A stretch of 55,582 bases of DNA from Alteromonadaceae bacterium (GTDB taxonomy: Bacteria > Pseudomonadota > Gammaproteobacteria > Enterobacterales > Alteromonadaceae). A program made the translations under genes and the position numbers. This document shows positions 48,212 through 55,582 of the stretch, piece by piece. The notes under the pieces were generated by a model. That model made no database searches. It was not told the origin of the DNA and was given only the letters and a program-made list of their open reading frames with translations. How positions within the stretch are numbered: the stretch's first letter is position 1; every line of letters starts with the position of its first letter. Location of the stretch: assembly GCA_023301705.1 (NCBI GenBank), contig JALZUE010000157.1, forward strand, positions 1 through 55,582, read 5' to 3'.

Positions 48212-49120
48212 CTAAGAAGCACAAGTTTTCTTAAAGTAATAGCACACAAGCTGATGAAAACGAGCTACGTGTATCGGTTTATCAGCCTGAAACCTATGTA
48301 CCATATAAAAGTCCCATTGTTTGGCATTACAGTTAGGCAATAACCTCACCAAATCACCCGTTGCTAATCGTTTGTGAGCAACAAATTCAGGTAATAGCCC
48401 TATTCCCATACCATTTAATGTAAAAGTTAACACACTTGATAATGAACTAGTTTTTGCGAAAGGAGATATGTTTAAAGTAACTAATTTTTCAGGTGTCTTT
48501 ACGTTACTCAAAAACAGTTTTCCTTCCTGCCAAGGAGAAGCAATAAATTTGTGCTCTAATAATTGCTCTGGTGTCTTTAATAACCCATTTTTTTGATTAT
48601 AACTTGGCGTGGCACATAACACCTCGTATGCTTTTCCAATCCATAAGGCTCTATAGTCACTATCTTGTAATTCACCCGCATAAATAGCAATATCTAGGTC
48701 ATTTTCAATTAAATCAAGTGGCTCATCTGTAACTTTAATATTAATCGTTAATAATGGAAACTCTATGCAAAGTTGTTTTAATGCAGGAGAAACAATATCT
48801 TGCTCAACAGAGTATGGCAGTGTCAATGAAAACACACCCGATGGCTCTTCTTTATGTTGACTTAATTCATCATAGGCAAGATCAACTTGATCACGAAGTA
48901 ACTCACAGCGCAACAATAATTTTTCTCCCGCTGAAGTTAACGACATACCACGAGTATTACGAGTCAGAAGCTCTTGTTGGGTATCTAACTCTAAGCGTTT
49001 TATATGTTGGCTAACCGCTGATTTACTCATATTTAACTTCTTAGCTGCAATCGTAAATGAATGCCTTTTAGCCACTTCAGCAAAAACCAGTAAAGATGAT
49101 AACCTTTTTATATTGTTCAA
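48212..49120 (-). CDS. LysR-family transcriptional regulator
   Basis: A 302-residue regulator with an N-terminal winged helix-turn-helix (residues about 5-63, FTIAAKKLNMSKSAVSQHIKRLE) and a two-lobed effector domain. The general look (SGVFSLTLPYSVEQDIVSPAL, LCATPSYNQKNG) is that of the LysR subgroup near DhcR/CrgA-like proteins. It is divergent from a DUF1330 gene 106 bases away, the classic layout for a LysR regulator and its target. Effector unknown. Confidence 0.9.
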   Translation of the reverse strand: MNNIKRLSSLLVFAEVAKRHSFTIAAKKLNMSKSAVSQHIKRLELDTQQELLTRNTRGMSLTSAGEKLLLRCELLRDQVDLAYDELSQHKEEPSGVFSLTLPYSVEQDIVSPALKQLCIEFPLLTINIKVTDEPLDLIENDLDIAIYAGELQDSDYRALWIGKAYEVLCATPSYNQKNGLLKTPEQLLEHKFIASPWQEGKLFLSNVKTPEKLVTLNISPFAKTSSLSSVLTFTLNGMGIGLLPEFVAHKRLATGDLVRLLPNCNAKQWDFYMVHRFQADKPIHVARFHQLVCYYFKKTCAS

Positions 49121-49226
49121 TTATAAAAACAACCTGTTAAAAATATGACTATTGTTAAGTATTTATCACTTCACTATCATTAGTCAATATTATTCATCAA
49201 GTAAGAAACATTAAGGAAGTAATCAT

Positions 49227-49505
49227 ATGACAGCTTTTATCATTGTAGATTTAACACCAATAGATCACGAAAAATTAACTGAATATAGTCAAAAAGCCGC
49301 TGAAACATTAACAAAGTTTAAAGGCGAATTTTTAACTAAAGGAGCAATCGACGTTTTACATGGTGAATCGCAATTTAGCACTAAAGTTATTATTCAATTT
49401 CCAAATAAAGAAGAAGCAAAGAACTGGTATCAATCTTCAGAGTACCAAGCAATATTACCAATAAGAAATAAAGGTATGAAAAGTCAATTTCATTTGGTTA
49501 GTTAA
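49227..49505 (+). CDS. DUF1330 family protein
   Basis: A 92-residue protein of the ferredoxin-like DUF1330 family (MTAFIIVDLTPIDHEKLTEYSQKA, KVIIQFPNKEEAKNWYQSSEYQAILPIR). AAGGAAG lies before the ATG. No catalytic role is established for the family. Probably controlled by the divergent LysR regulator. Confidence 0.85.
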   Translation: MTAFIIVDLTPIDHEKLTEYSQKAAETLTKFKGEFLTKGAIDVLHGESQFSTKVIIQFPNKEEAKNWYQSSEYQAILPIRNKGMKSQFHLVS

Positions 49506-49890
49506 AAAACAGCAGCTAATAAATTAAAATAAAAAATTTATTGGCTGTTTAAAACTACAGCAAAATTCGTACAGTAAATAATAAAAAATAAACTTAAGAA
49601 TATGAAAAACCACAAAAAAAAATTAAAACTCTTTAAATACAAATAGATAAAAACAAAATAATCACAAATGAATAACAAAAAACACAAAAATGTAATTATT
49701 TCGTTATGTTTTCGTGATTATTTTCTTGCATTTCATTCAAAAAAATACAAATATTCTCTCGCAGCCACACATAAATTGGTTAACCAATAATAAATAAAAT
49801 AAACAAAAAAGGCTGCAATCGGGGAGGGATTTATTTAATGATCCTAATTTTAAAGCAATAAGAATGTAAACTCTTAAAGGCCAAAATAAC
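49506..49890. other. Upstream region of the alginate lyase gene
   Basis: 385 bases, very AT-rich for the first 200. It holds the operator-like palindrome at 49775-49788 (listed separately) and a gcagcc/ggctgc pair (49761-49766, 49811-49816) flanking it. GGGGAGGGA at 49820-49828 is too far from the start at 49891 to be its ribosome site. No gene is seen. Confidence 0.5.
49775..49788. promoter_or_regulatory. Candidate GntR-type operator before the alginate lyase
   Basis: attggttaaccaat is a perfect 14-bp palindrome. The TTGGT-N2-ACCAA form is typical of FadR-subfamily GntR regulators of uronate use (UxuR/ExuR), which act on alginate and hexuronate genes in marine gammaproteobacteria. It lies about 100 bases before the start codon. 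No regulator gene is in the window, so this is inference from motif and context. Confidence 0.55.
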
Positions 49891-51816
49891 ATGATTTTGA
49901 AAACAAAAATAAACACAATTACAGCTATAATTACAGCTACATTATCTCTTTCAGCACTACAAGCAAACGCAGCACTAGTTGATATTACAAACCCTAGTTT
50001 TGAAAGTAAGTTTGATGGTTGGTCTGATACAGACCCTTCGGCAATATCGGGTGATGCTTTATCAGGTAGTCGTTCAGTTAAAATTACTGGCTCTAGAGGC
50101 GCCGCTGAGCAATCAGTATCTATTGATGAAAATACAAATTACATTTTAACCGCTTACGTGAAAGGTTCTGGTGAAGTAGGTGTAATCGTTAATGGTATAA
50201 CGTACTCAAACGTTGGTGGTGGTGATGACTTTGAAGCCGTAACCGTAGAGTTCAATTCAGGTTCAGCAAGTAGTGCTACTATTTTTGCTAGCTACGGTAA
50301 CGATGAAGGTCGATTTGATGATTTTTCATTAGAAAGTACGTCAACAGTCCCAGCAGAAGAACCAGAGCAAGAACCGCCAACACCAGAAGAGCCGAGTAAT
50401 TCAGGCACATGTTCAAGCAACGCTGTATTATCAATTTCAAGCGCTTTTGACAATGGTACAAATGATGGCCACGGCCCTGAAAATACCATTGATAATGATA
50501 GCAGCGATACTGAATCACGTTGGTCTTCTATAGGTTCTGGAAAAACAATTACTTACGATTTAGGTAATACTGTTGCCGTAAATGAATTATCAGTAAAATG
50601 GTTTAAAGGTAATTCTCGCAGCTCATTTTTCGATATAGACACTTCAACAGATAATAATAATTGGTTATCGGTGTTATCAAATGGTTCTTCAAGTGGAGGC
50701 AGTTCTTCTTTTGAAGGTATTGATGTTGAAGACTCAAATGCTCGTTATGTTCGTATCACTGGCTTTGGTAATTCATCAAACGAGTGGAACAGTATTATAG
50801 AAACTGACATTCTTGGTTGTAGCTCAGCTCAAACACCAACTGAGCCAGAAGAAGATCCAGAACCTATTGAAGAAGAGCCTGAAGAACAGCCAACACCACC
50901 TATATCTTCAACAGGCAGCTGTAATATCGACATGTCTATTTGGGGCTATACCATTGGTGATGGTGTATCACGAAACAATGTAAGTGATATTCAAGACTTA
51001 ATTGATAATAAAAACCTTAGCACTGATGGTTTTGACGAGTTAACATGGGACAACGGTTGCCCTACTTTCTCTGTAAAAAATATTTCTGCAAGTTCTCAAA
51101 ATTCAAGCTTTGCTCGTTCAGAGTTAAGAGAGTTATTAGCTGAATATACTGACCCTGACGAAAATGTTAAAGGCTTAACAGGCAACAATTGGGTAATTAG
51201 TACAGCGTCATCATCAAACCAAAGTAAAGTTGGTGGTGTAGATGGCAACATGAAAGCAACATTAGTTGTAAACACTGTTTCTGTTGATGCTGAAAAGACA
51301 GATCAAGTTGGTAGAATTATTGTTGGCCAAATTCATGGTGAAGATCATGAGCCGGTAAAAATATACTACCGTAAATTACCTAACCATAGTAAAGGTTCAG
51401 TATTCTTCACTGTTGATGGTTCTGATGGTAAGCCTAGCGATAGAATTAATGTCATTGGATTCACTGATAAAAATGATACTGATGATAATGCAAGTGGTGA
51501 CCCAGTAAATCCAGAAAATGGTATAGCATTAGGTGATGAATGGAGTTACGAAATTGATCTTAAAGGTGATAAATTAAAAGTGACTGTTTTCCACAATGGC
51601 TTTACATACACGACTGAAGATTCAATTGCGTACACTAAAACTCGCTCTAAAGATTTAAGACGCGTATCAAGTGATACTGACTCTATCACGCTTTCAAGCT
51701 TTTATCGCTCTGATTACATGTACTTTAAAGCGGGTTTATACAACCAAAATAACACAGGCACACAATCTCCTGATTTTGCTTCTGTAACATTTAAAGTAAT
51801 TGATGTTACTCACTAG
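49891..51816 (+). CDS. Secreted alginate lyase, PL7 family, with two carbohydrate-binding modules
   Basis: Depolymerises alginate by beta-elimination outside the cell. The 641-residue protein has a signal peptide (1-27, LQANA), an N-terminal beta-sandwich binding module (about 28-150), an acidic Pro/Glu linker, a CBM32/F5-8C-like module (about 172-310), a second acidic linker, and a PL7 catalytic domain (about 343-641). Catalytic motifs are RSELRE at 409, QIH at 480-482 and YFKAGLYNQ at 611-619. QIH, rather than QVH, is reported to favour guluronate-containing substrate. It is a single gene ended by a strong hairpin; no further alginate genes are nearby. Confidence 0.93.
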   Translation: MILKTKINTITAIITATLSLSALQANAALVDITNPSFESKFDGWSDTDPSAISGDALSGSRSVKITGSRGAAEQSVSIDENTNYILTAYVKGSGEVGVIVNGITYSNVGGGDDFEAVTVEFNSGSASSATIFASYGNDEGRFDDFSLESTSTVPAEEPEQEPPTPEEPSNSGTCSSNAVLSISSAFDNGTNDGHGPENTIDNDSSDTESRWSSIGSGKTITYDLGNTVAVNELSVKWFKGNSRSSFFDIDTSTDNNNWLSVLSNGSSSGGSSSFEGIDVEDSNARYVRITGFGNSSNEWNSIIETDILGCSSAQTPTEPEEDPEPIEEEPEEQPTPPISSTGSCNIDMSIWGYTIGDGVSRNNVSDIQDLIDNKNLSTDGFDELTWDNGCPTFSVKNISASSQNSSFARSELRELLAEYTDPDENVKGLTGNNWVISTASSSNQSKVGGVDGNMKATLVVNTVSVDAEKTDQVGRIIVGQIHGEDHEPVKIYYRKLPNHSKGSVFFTVDGSDGKPSDRINVIGFTDKNDTDDNASGDPVNPENGIALGDEWSYEIDLKGDKLKVTVFHNGFTYTTEDSIAYTKTRSKDLRRVSSDTDSITLSSFYRSDYMYFKAGLYNQNNTGTQSPDFASVTFKVIDVTH

Positions 51817-51849
51817 AAATATTTAAGATACCAGAAAGGTATCATAAAT

Positions 51850-51887
51850 AAAAAAGCTTCAACATAATGTTATGTTGAAGCTTTTTT
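51850..51887. terminator. Bidirectional terminator, 18-bp stem, after the alginate lyase
   Basis: 51850-51867 and 51870-51887 are perfect inverted copies with A and T runs at the outer ends, serving the lyase on the plus strand and the TonB receptor on the minus strand. Confidence 0.9.
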
Positions 51888-51941
51888 GTATCAATAAAGT
51901 AGCTATAGTAAATAAAGATTTATAACATTACCCATTTAACG

Positions 51942-54062
51942 TTAAAAGTTTGTCGAAAATGTAAGACTTATTTTACGCGGCTCTCCGGGGTATAAACTTG
52001 TGTCTCTAGTACCGCCATCAAAATAACGTTTATCGAATACGTTCTCTACATTAAGTGCAATTGAATAATTCTCACGCTCAAAATAAACAGCAGTATCAAA
52101 GGTTGTATAAGTAGGTAATGCTACTCGAGTAGTTATATCGGTACTTGTAAAACGTTCACTCTCATGATTAATACCAAGAGAAACGCCTGTTAACCACCCT
52201 TTGAACTTTTGCGTTGCGTTGTACCGCGTCCATAAGTAGAAATCATTTTTGGGTGCGAAAGCATTAGTGTTACCTTCTATTGTTTCTTCGGGGTTTTTTG
52301 AAACAAAAGCATCAACATAAGCGTAACCAGCTTTAATTTGCCAGTTATCAATAGGTTGAGCTAAAAATTCAACTTCTACACCACTACTTTTAACTTCGCC
52401 TAATAACTCGTCATCACCATTCTCATTTCTTTCAACAATATTATCTTCAGTAATATCAAAGTATGCGACTGATATATTTGCTTTATCTTCAAACAAAAAG
52501 GCTTTAAAGCCTATTTCAAATTGTTTTCCTTCTTCAGGATCGAAGCTTCCACCATTAGCACTTGTATCTTCAACGCTATTAGGGTTAAAGCTTTCACCAT
52601 AACTAGCATAAAGTGAAAGATAATCAATTGGCTGATAAACAACACCAAACGAAGGAACAAAAGCGTCTGTAATTTGATCACTGGTTTCATCACTAACTTG
52701 CTCAATAAAATCAACAAATTGTTTTTCATATCGAACGCCAGCCATTACTATCCATTGATCATTCAAATGAATAACATCTTGAAGATAAAAACCGTAATTC
52801 CATAAATCTGTAACCCGGTCATTACCAGGAGTTCCATCTAGAGGTTCCTCCAAACCAAAAATAGGGTTTAGAATATCAATATTAGGTGATATCACTTCAC
52901 CAAAACGAATACGTTCAAAATCACGTCTTTCGAAGCCAGTATTAAAACCTGCTAACAGTTCATGCTCTGTATTTCCAATATCAATAACCCCTCGTGAGTT
53001 AATATCAATAAAGTGATACTGGCGTTTATTAAATTGATTTCGGTCACGTCTTGTCAACGTACCATCATCGTCATTCACCCGATTATTTTCAAACAGAATA
53101 CGATTGTCTTCATGCCAAACACTTCGCCAATTAGCGGTTAAATCAAAAACATCGTTAACTTCGCCTTTATAAGTAGCAAAAAATACCACCGCTTCATCGT
53201 TATCAACATCACCATCTTCTTGATAGCGAGTATTAATAGAAGCAGTTTGATTAATATCATTGTTAATAGCCACTAGACCTTGATCTGCTTTTGCATTTTC
53301 TTTGACAAGCTCTAAACCAAAGGTTAATTCACTAACCTCTGATATGAGATAGGTCAACGTAGGGAAAATATAGTAACTTTCTTGATCAACATTATCTCGA
53401 TAAGAGTTAATTGAATCAGCACTAATAATTAAACGATATAGCCAGTTCTCATTCGCCGTTAACGCACCCGTAGCATCTAAAGTGGTGGTAAAACCGTTAT
53501 CGTCGCCAGCTGAACTTACATCTGTATCATATGTTTGTACTGAAACTTCCAAGTTTATGGCTTTTTCAGCTTTCGGTTTTTTAGTTGTTATATTAACTAA
53601 ACCACCAGGCTCAAGTTGACCATAAAGTACTGACGCTGGGCCTTTAAGTACTTCAATACGCTCAACATTTGCTGTAGTTGGTGAACCAAAGCGAGATGCT
53701 AAGCCTGGTAAGCCATTAACTTGAATACTTTGTAAATTTGCAGATAATCCACGTAAGGTGAAGCTATTTGCATTAATACCTGATTGGCTTAACCCTGTAG
53801 TATAACCATAAGCATCTGATAACGTTTTTGCGCGTAAATCACTTAAAAAAACATCATTAATAATATTAACTGTTAATGGCACATCAAAAGGATCTGATAA
53901 ACCTTTAGTCGCACTAGAAACCGCAGCATTTAAATAAGATTCTTGCTTACCTACTACCTGTATTACCTCAACTTCATCAACTGTACTGCTCACCTCTTCA
54001 GCATGAACAATACTCAACATAGATGGTGTGAATAAACTCATTAAAAAAACACTTTTTTTCAT
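51942..54062 (-). CDS. TonB-dependent siderophore-type receptor
   Basis: Outer-membrane importer of 706 residues. A signal peptide ends VHA; a region with EVEVIQVVGK (TonB box-like) precedes the plug (about 45-165, FDVPLTVNIIND, FTLRGLSANLQSIQVNGLPGL, RIEVLKGPASVLYGQLEPGGLVNITTKKP), followed by a 22-strand barrel ending in Phe (LTFSTNF). The plug pattern is that of ferric-siderophore receptors. A Fur-like box lies 64 bases upstream. It follows an ECF sigma factor gene on the same strand, but without a FecR partner. The exact ligand is not readable. Confidence 0.9.
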   Translation of the reverse strand: MKKSVFLMSLFTPSMLSIVHAEEVSSTVDEVEVIQVVGKQESYLNAAVSSATKGLSDPFDVPLTVNIINDVFLSDLRAKTLSDAYGYTTGLSQSGINANSFTLRGLSANLQSIQVNGLPGLASRFGSPTTANVERIEVLKGPASVLYGQLEPGGLVNITTKKPKAEKAINLEVSVQTYDTDVSSAGDDNGFTTTLDATGALTANENWLYRLIISADSINSYRDNVDQESYYIFPTLTYLISEVSELTFGLELVKENAKADQGLVAINNDINQTASINTRYQEDGDVDNDEAVVFFATYKGEVNDVFDLTANWRSVWHEDNRILFENNRVNDDDGTLTRRDRNQFNKRQYHFIDINSRGVIDIGNTEHELLAGFNTGFERRDFERIRFGEVISPNIDILNPIFGLEEPLDGTPGNDRVTDLWNYGFYLQDVIHLNDQWIVMAGVRYEKQFVDFIEQVSDETSDQITDAFVPSFGVVYQPIDYLSLYASYGESFNPNSVEDTSANGGSFDPEEGKQFEIGFKAFLFEDKANISVAYFDITEDNIVERNENGDDELLGEVKSSGVEVEFLAQPIDNWQIKAGYAYVDAFVSKNPEETIEGNTNAFAPKNDFYLWTRYNATQKFKGWLTGVSLGINHESERFTSTDITTRVALPTYTTFDTAVYFERENYSIALNVENVFDKRYFDGGTRDTSLYPGEPRKISLTFSTNF

Positions 54063-54125
54063 GAAACGTCCTTAAATTAAACATGTAAAAACTAATATTT
54101 TATTGTTTAAGATATTAACACTAAA

Positions 54126-54140
54126 CGATAATCATTACTA
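54126..54140. promoter_or_regulatory. Fur-like box before the TonB receptor
   Basis: On the minus strand tagtaatgattatcg matches the 7-1-7 Fur pattern TGATAATnATTATCA at 11 of 14 positions. It lies in the 128-base gap between the sigma gene and the receptor, fitting iron control of the receptor. Confidence 0.6.
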
Positions 54141-54164
54141 TTTGCATTTAATAAAGACTAAATA

Positions 54165-54186
54165 TTAATGTTAATGTTAATGTTAA
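54165..54186. repeat. Short TTAATG tandem repeat
   Basis: Three copies of ttaatg followed by ttaa, immediately downstream of the sigma factor stop codon on the minus strand. It may vary in copy number by slippage; it lies outside coding sequence. Confidence 0.6.
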
Positions 54187-54190
54187 AGGA

Positions 54191-54724
54191 TTATTCTTTG
54201 AGTTTACTTTGTAAAAATTCAATCACTCTTTTGTGACGCATTTTTACTGCTGATAGTTTTAAATCACAGATATCAGCGATTTCTTGAAAGTCTAATTCAG
54301 TACGGTAACGTAATAGCATAATATTACGGTCGTTAAATGACAGGTCTACCATTAAGGCAGCAAGCGCAGTTGATATATCTTCATGAGTATTTTCATCAGA
54401 GGCAAGGTTTTCTAGGTACTCATCGTTAGTTTCGTGCGTATCCCAACGACGATCACGTATTTTATTAATACATTCGTTATGTGCAATTTTAAACAGCCAC
54501 GCTTTAAAAGACACTGACCACTTAAAGCTTTTCAAGTGAGTGAGTGCCTTGATAATTGTTTCTTGTACTACGTCTTCAGCATCTGGCTGACTCGTCAACA
54601 ACTTAGCACAGTACCCCTTTAATACAGGTAAGTAAGGTATTACTAGTTGTTGAAACAAGCGAGTATCATAGGGCAAACCTTCTTGCGCTAGTAATACAAG
54701 CTGACGTTCATTAAATTTTGTCAA
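54191..54724 (-). CDS. ECF-family RNA polymerase sigma factor
   Basis: A 177-residue sigma-70 family factor of ECF type. Region 2 (LLTSQPDAEDVVQETIIKALTHL, FKAWLFKIAHNECIN) and region 4 (LSFNDRNIMLLRYRTELDFQEIADICDLKLSAVKMRHKRV, given here by its ends LSFNDRNIMLL and KLSAVKMRHKRV) are complete. The only workable start is TTG at 54724, without a good ribosome site; an in-frame stop lies upstream. It begins 15 bases after the MscS-like gene and may be translationally coupled to it. No anti-sigma gene is adjacent. Confidence 0.85.
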   Translation of the reverse strand: MTKFNERQLVLLAQEGLPYDTRLFQQLVIPYLPVLKGYCAKLLTSQPDAEDVVQETIIKALTHLKSFKWSVSFKAWLFKIAHNECINKIRDRRWDTHETNDEYLENLASDENTHEDISTALAALMVDLSFNDRNIMLLRYRTELDFQEIADICDLKLSAVKMRHKRVIEFLQSKLKE

Positions 54725-54739
54725 ATGAGTATTATATCG

Positions 54740-55564
54740 TTAGCTTTTAGTCACTTTATTCGCTAATAAGAACGTATTAGGTACTGTTGTTAACGCCTCA
54801 TCTTCACCCATGACTTTACTTGCAACACTGCCAATTGAAGCTAAAGTTCCTTTTATATCTTTTACTTCAATCGTATCGCCTAGTTGGTACATTTCGCGTA
54901 AGTACACTCCAGCTACTACTTCTTGTGCTAAAGACTTAGTACCAATGCCTAATGAAATAGCAGCAGCTAAACCAACACTGGCAATAATCACCGTCATAAT
55001 ATTATTTAATAATGACACATCTATATCTAGCTGAGTAATAGACAATGAAACTGTAATAACAATAATAATTCCACGGCACACTTCTGCAACAGAACGACCA
55101 TAATCAACACCGGTATTTTTAGCGGCTATTTTTACACCATTAAATACTATTTGTGCAACGAAGAAACCACATAATAAAACAGCCAGTGATGCGAGTAGTT
55201 TAGGTAAAAACAAGATTAAGGTATCAATTAAACCAGAAAGTACTGTTAGTCCAACGGTATCTAGTGCCGCCAATAAGAATATTAATAAAAAGAATGTTGA
55301 AATTAGGCTTGCAACCACCTGACTCCCCATGACATTCATTTCCATTCTTTTCAATAAAGCTTCAAACCCAAGCTTATCAAGAAAAGTATTAAAGCCAATT
55401 TTGATTAATAACTTATTTAAAAAGCTTTTGATCACTGATGCTACCAACCACCCTACCAATAAAAATACAATGGCAACAATTAAATCAGGTAGAAAAGTGA
55501 CAATTTTATGCCAAATGCTAACAAAGCCTGCGTATGCTTTTTCTGTAATATTCTCAGTATCCAT
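54740..55564 (-). CDS. MscS-family mechanosensitive channel protein
   Basis: A 274-residue inner-membrane protein. Several membrane helices, including two conserved-TM-helix repeats (about 25-48 and 110-135), precede the MscS pore helix and beta domain (SVGLAAAISLGIGTKSLAQEVVAG, YQLGDTIEVKDIKGTL, TVPNTFLL). It ends just after the beta domain and lacks the C-terminal alpha/beta vestibule of E. coli MscS. AAGGAAATAA lies directly before the ATG at 55564. The sigma factor gene follows closely. Confidence 0.85.
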   Translation of the reverse strand: MDTENITEKAYAGFVSIWHKIVTFLPDLIVAIVFLLVGWLVASVIKSFLNKLLIKIGFNTFLDKLGFEALLKRMEMNVMGSQVVASLISTFFLLIFLLAALDTVGLTVLSGLIDTLILFLPKLLASLAVLLCGFFVAQIVFNGVKIAAKNTGVDYGRSVAEVCRGIIIVITVSLSITQLDIDVSLLNNIMTVIIASVGLAAAISLGIGTKSLAQEVVAGVYLREMYQLGDTIEVKDIKGTLASIGSVASKVMGEDEALTTVPNTFLLANKVTKS

Positions 55565-55582
55565 TATTTATTTCCTTGCTTG

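Overview
The window is chromosomal DNA of a marine gammaproteobacterium, most likely an Alteromonadales member of the Colwellia/Thalassotalea/Shewanella type. I infer this from gene content, not from any database search: AT-rich sequence, an ArcA regulator next to a separate HptA-like phosphotransfer protein, a RibB protein with a decayed GTP cyclohydrolase II half, FolE2, RraB, AnmK beside an M23 peptidase, and a secreted PL7 alginate lyase. Nearly all of it is coding. I see no rRNA, tRNA, CRISPR array, prophage or insertion sequence.

Layout. 1-2.6 kb (minus): metA-metH operon with a MetJ-like operator; metH runs off the left edge. 2.8-7.1 kb (plus): a tight three-gene operon of a periplasmic cupredoxin-like protein, a membrane GGDEF/EAL protein and a predicted outer-membrane barrel. 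7.3-11.3 kb: recA (minus, with a LexA box) and mutS (plus). 11.4-16.4 kb (minus): glyA, nrdR, ribD, ribE, ribB. 16.8 kb: small EF-hand protein. 17.2-25.9 kb: molybdenum block, with moeA on the minus strand facing away from a Moco riboswitch that heads moaA-mobA-moaB-moaC-moaD-moaE-modA-modB-modC-moeB. 26.0-27.3 kb: a TraF-like envelope gene broken by an exact 58-bp tandem duplication. 27.5-31.4 kb: rsmC, a sensor kinase, arcA, and convergent hptA. 31.7-38.9 kb: folE2, gltB, gltD. 39.1-42.4 kb: dimeric dUTPase, DUF2726 protein, mtnN-cobD. 42.5-44.9 kb (minus): rraB, a DUF4136-like lipoprotein, tyrS. 45.0-48.0 kb (plus): mepM-like peptidase, anmK, a 55-residue unknown. 48.2-49.5 kb: LysR regulator divergent from a DUF1330 protein. 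49.9-51.8 kb: three-domain PL7 alginate lyase. 51.9-55.6 kb (minus): MscS-like channel, ECF sigma factor, TonB-dependent siderophore-type receptor with a Fur-like box.

How the genes work together. The molybdenum block couples molybdate uptake (modABC) to molybdopterin synthesis (moaA-E, moeB) and maturation (mobA, moeA), apparently on one transcript sensed by the Moco riboswitch. The arcA/hptA/kinase group looks like a split anaerobic phosphorelay. mepM and anmK both belong to peptidoglycan turnover and recycling. The cupredoxin/GGDEF-EAL/barrel operon is the least understood group and a good candidate for an envelope redox- or metal-sensing c-di-GMP module. The other items most worth follow-up are the frame-breaking 58-bp duplication, a putative structured leader before gltB, and a cluster of three hairpins between hptA and folE2.
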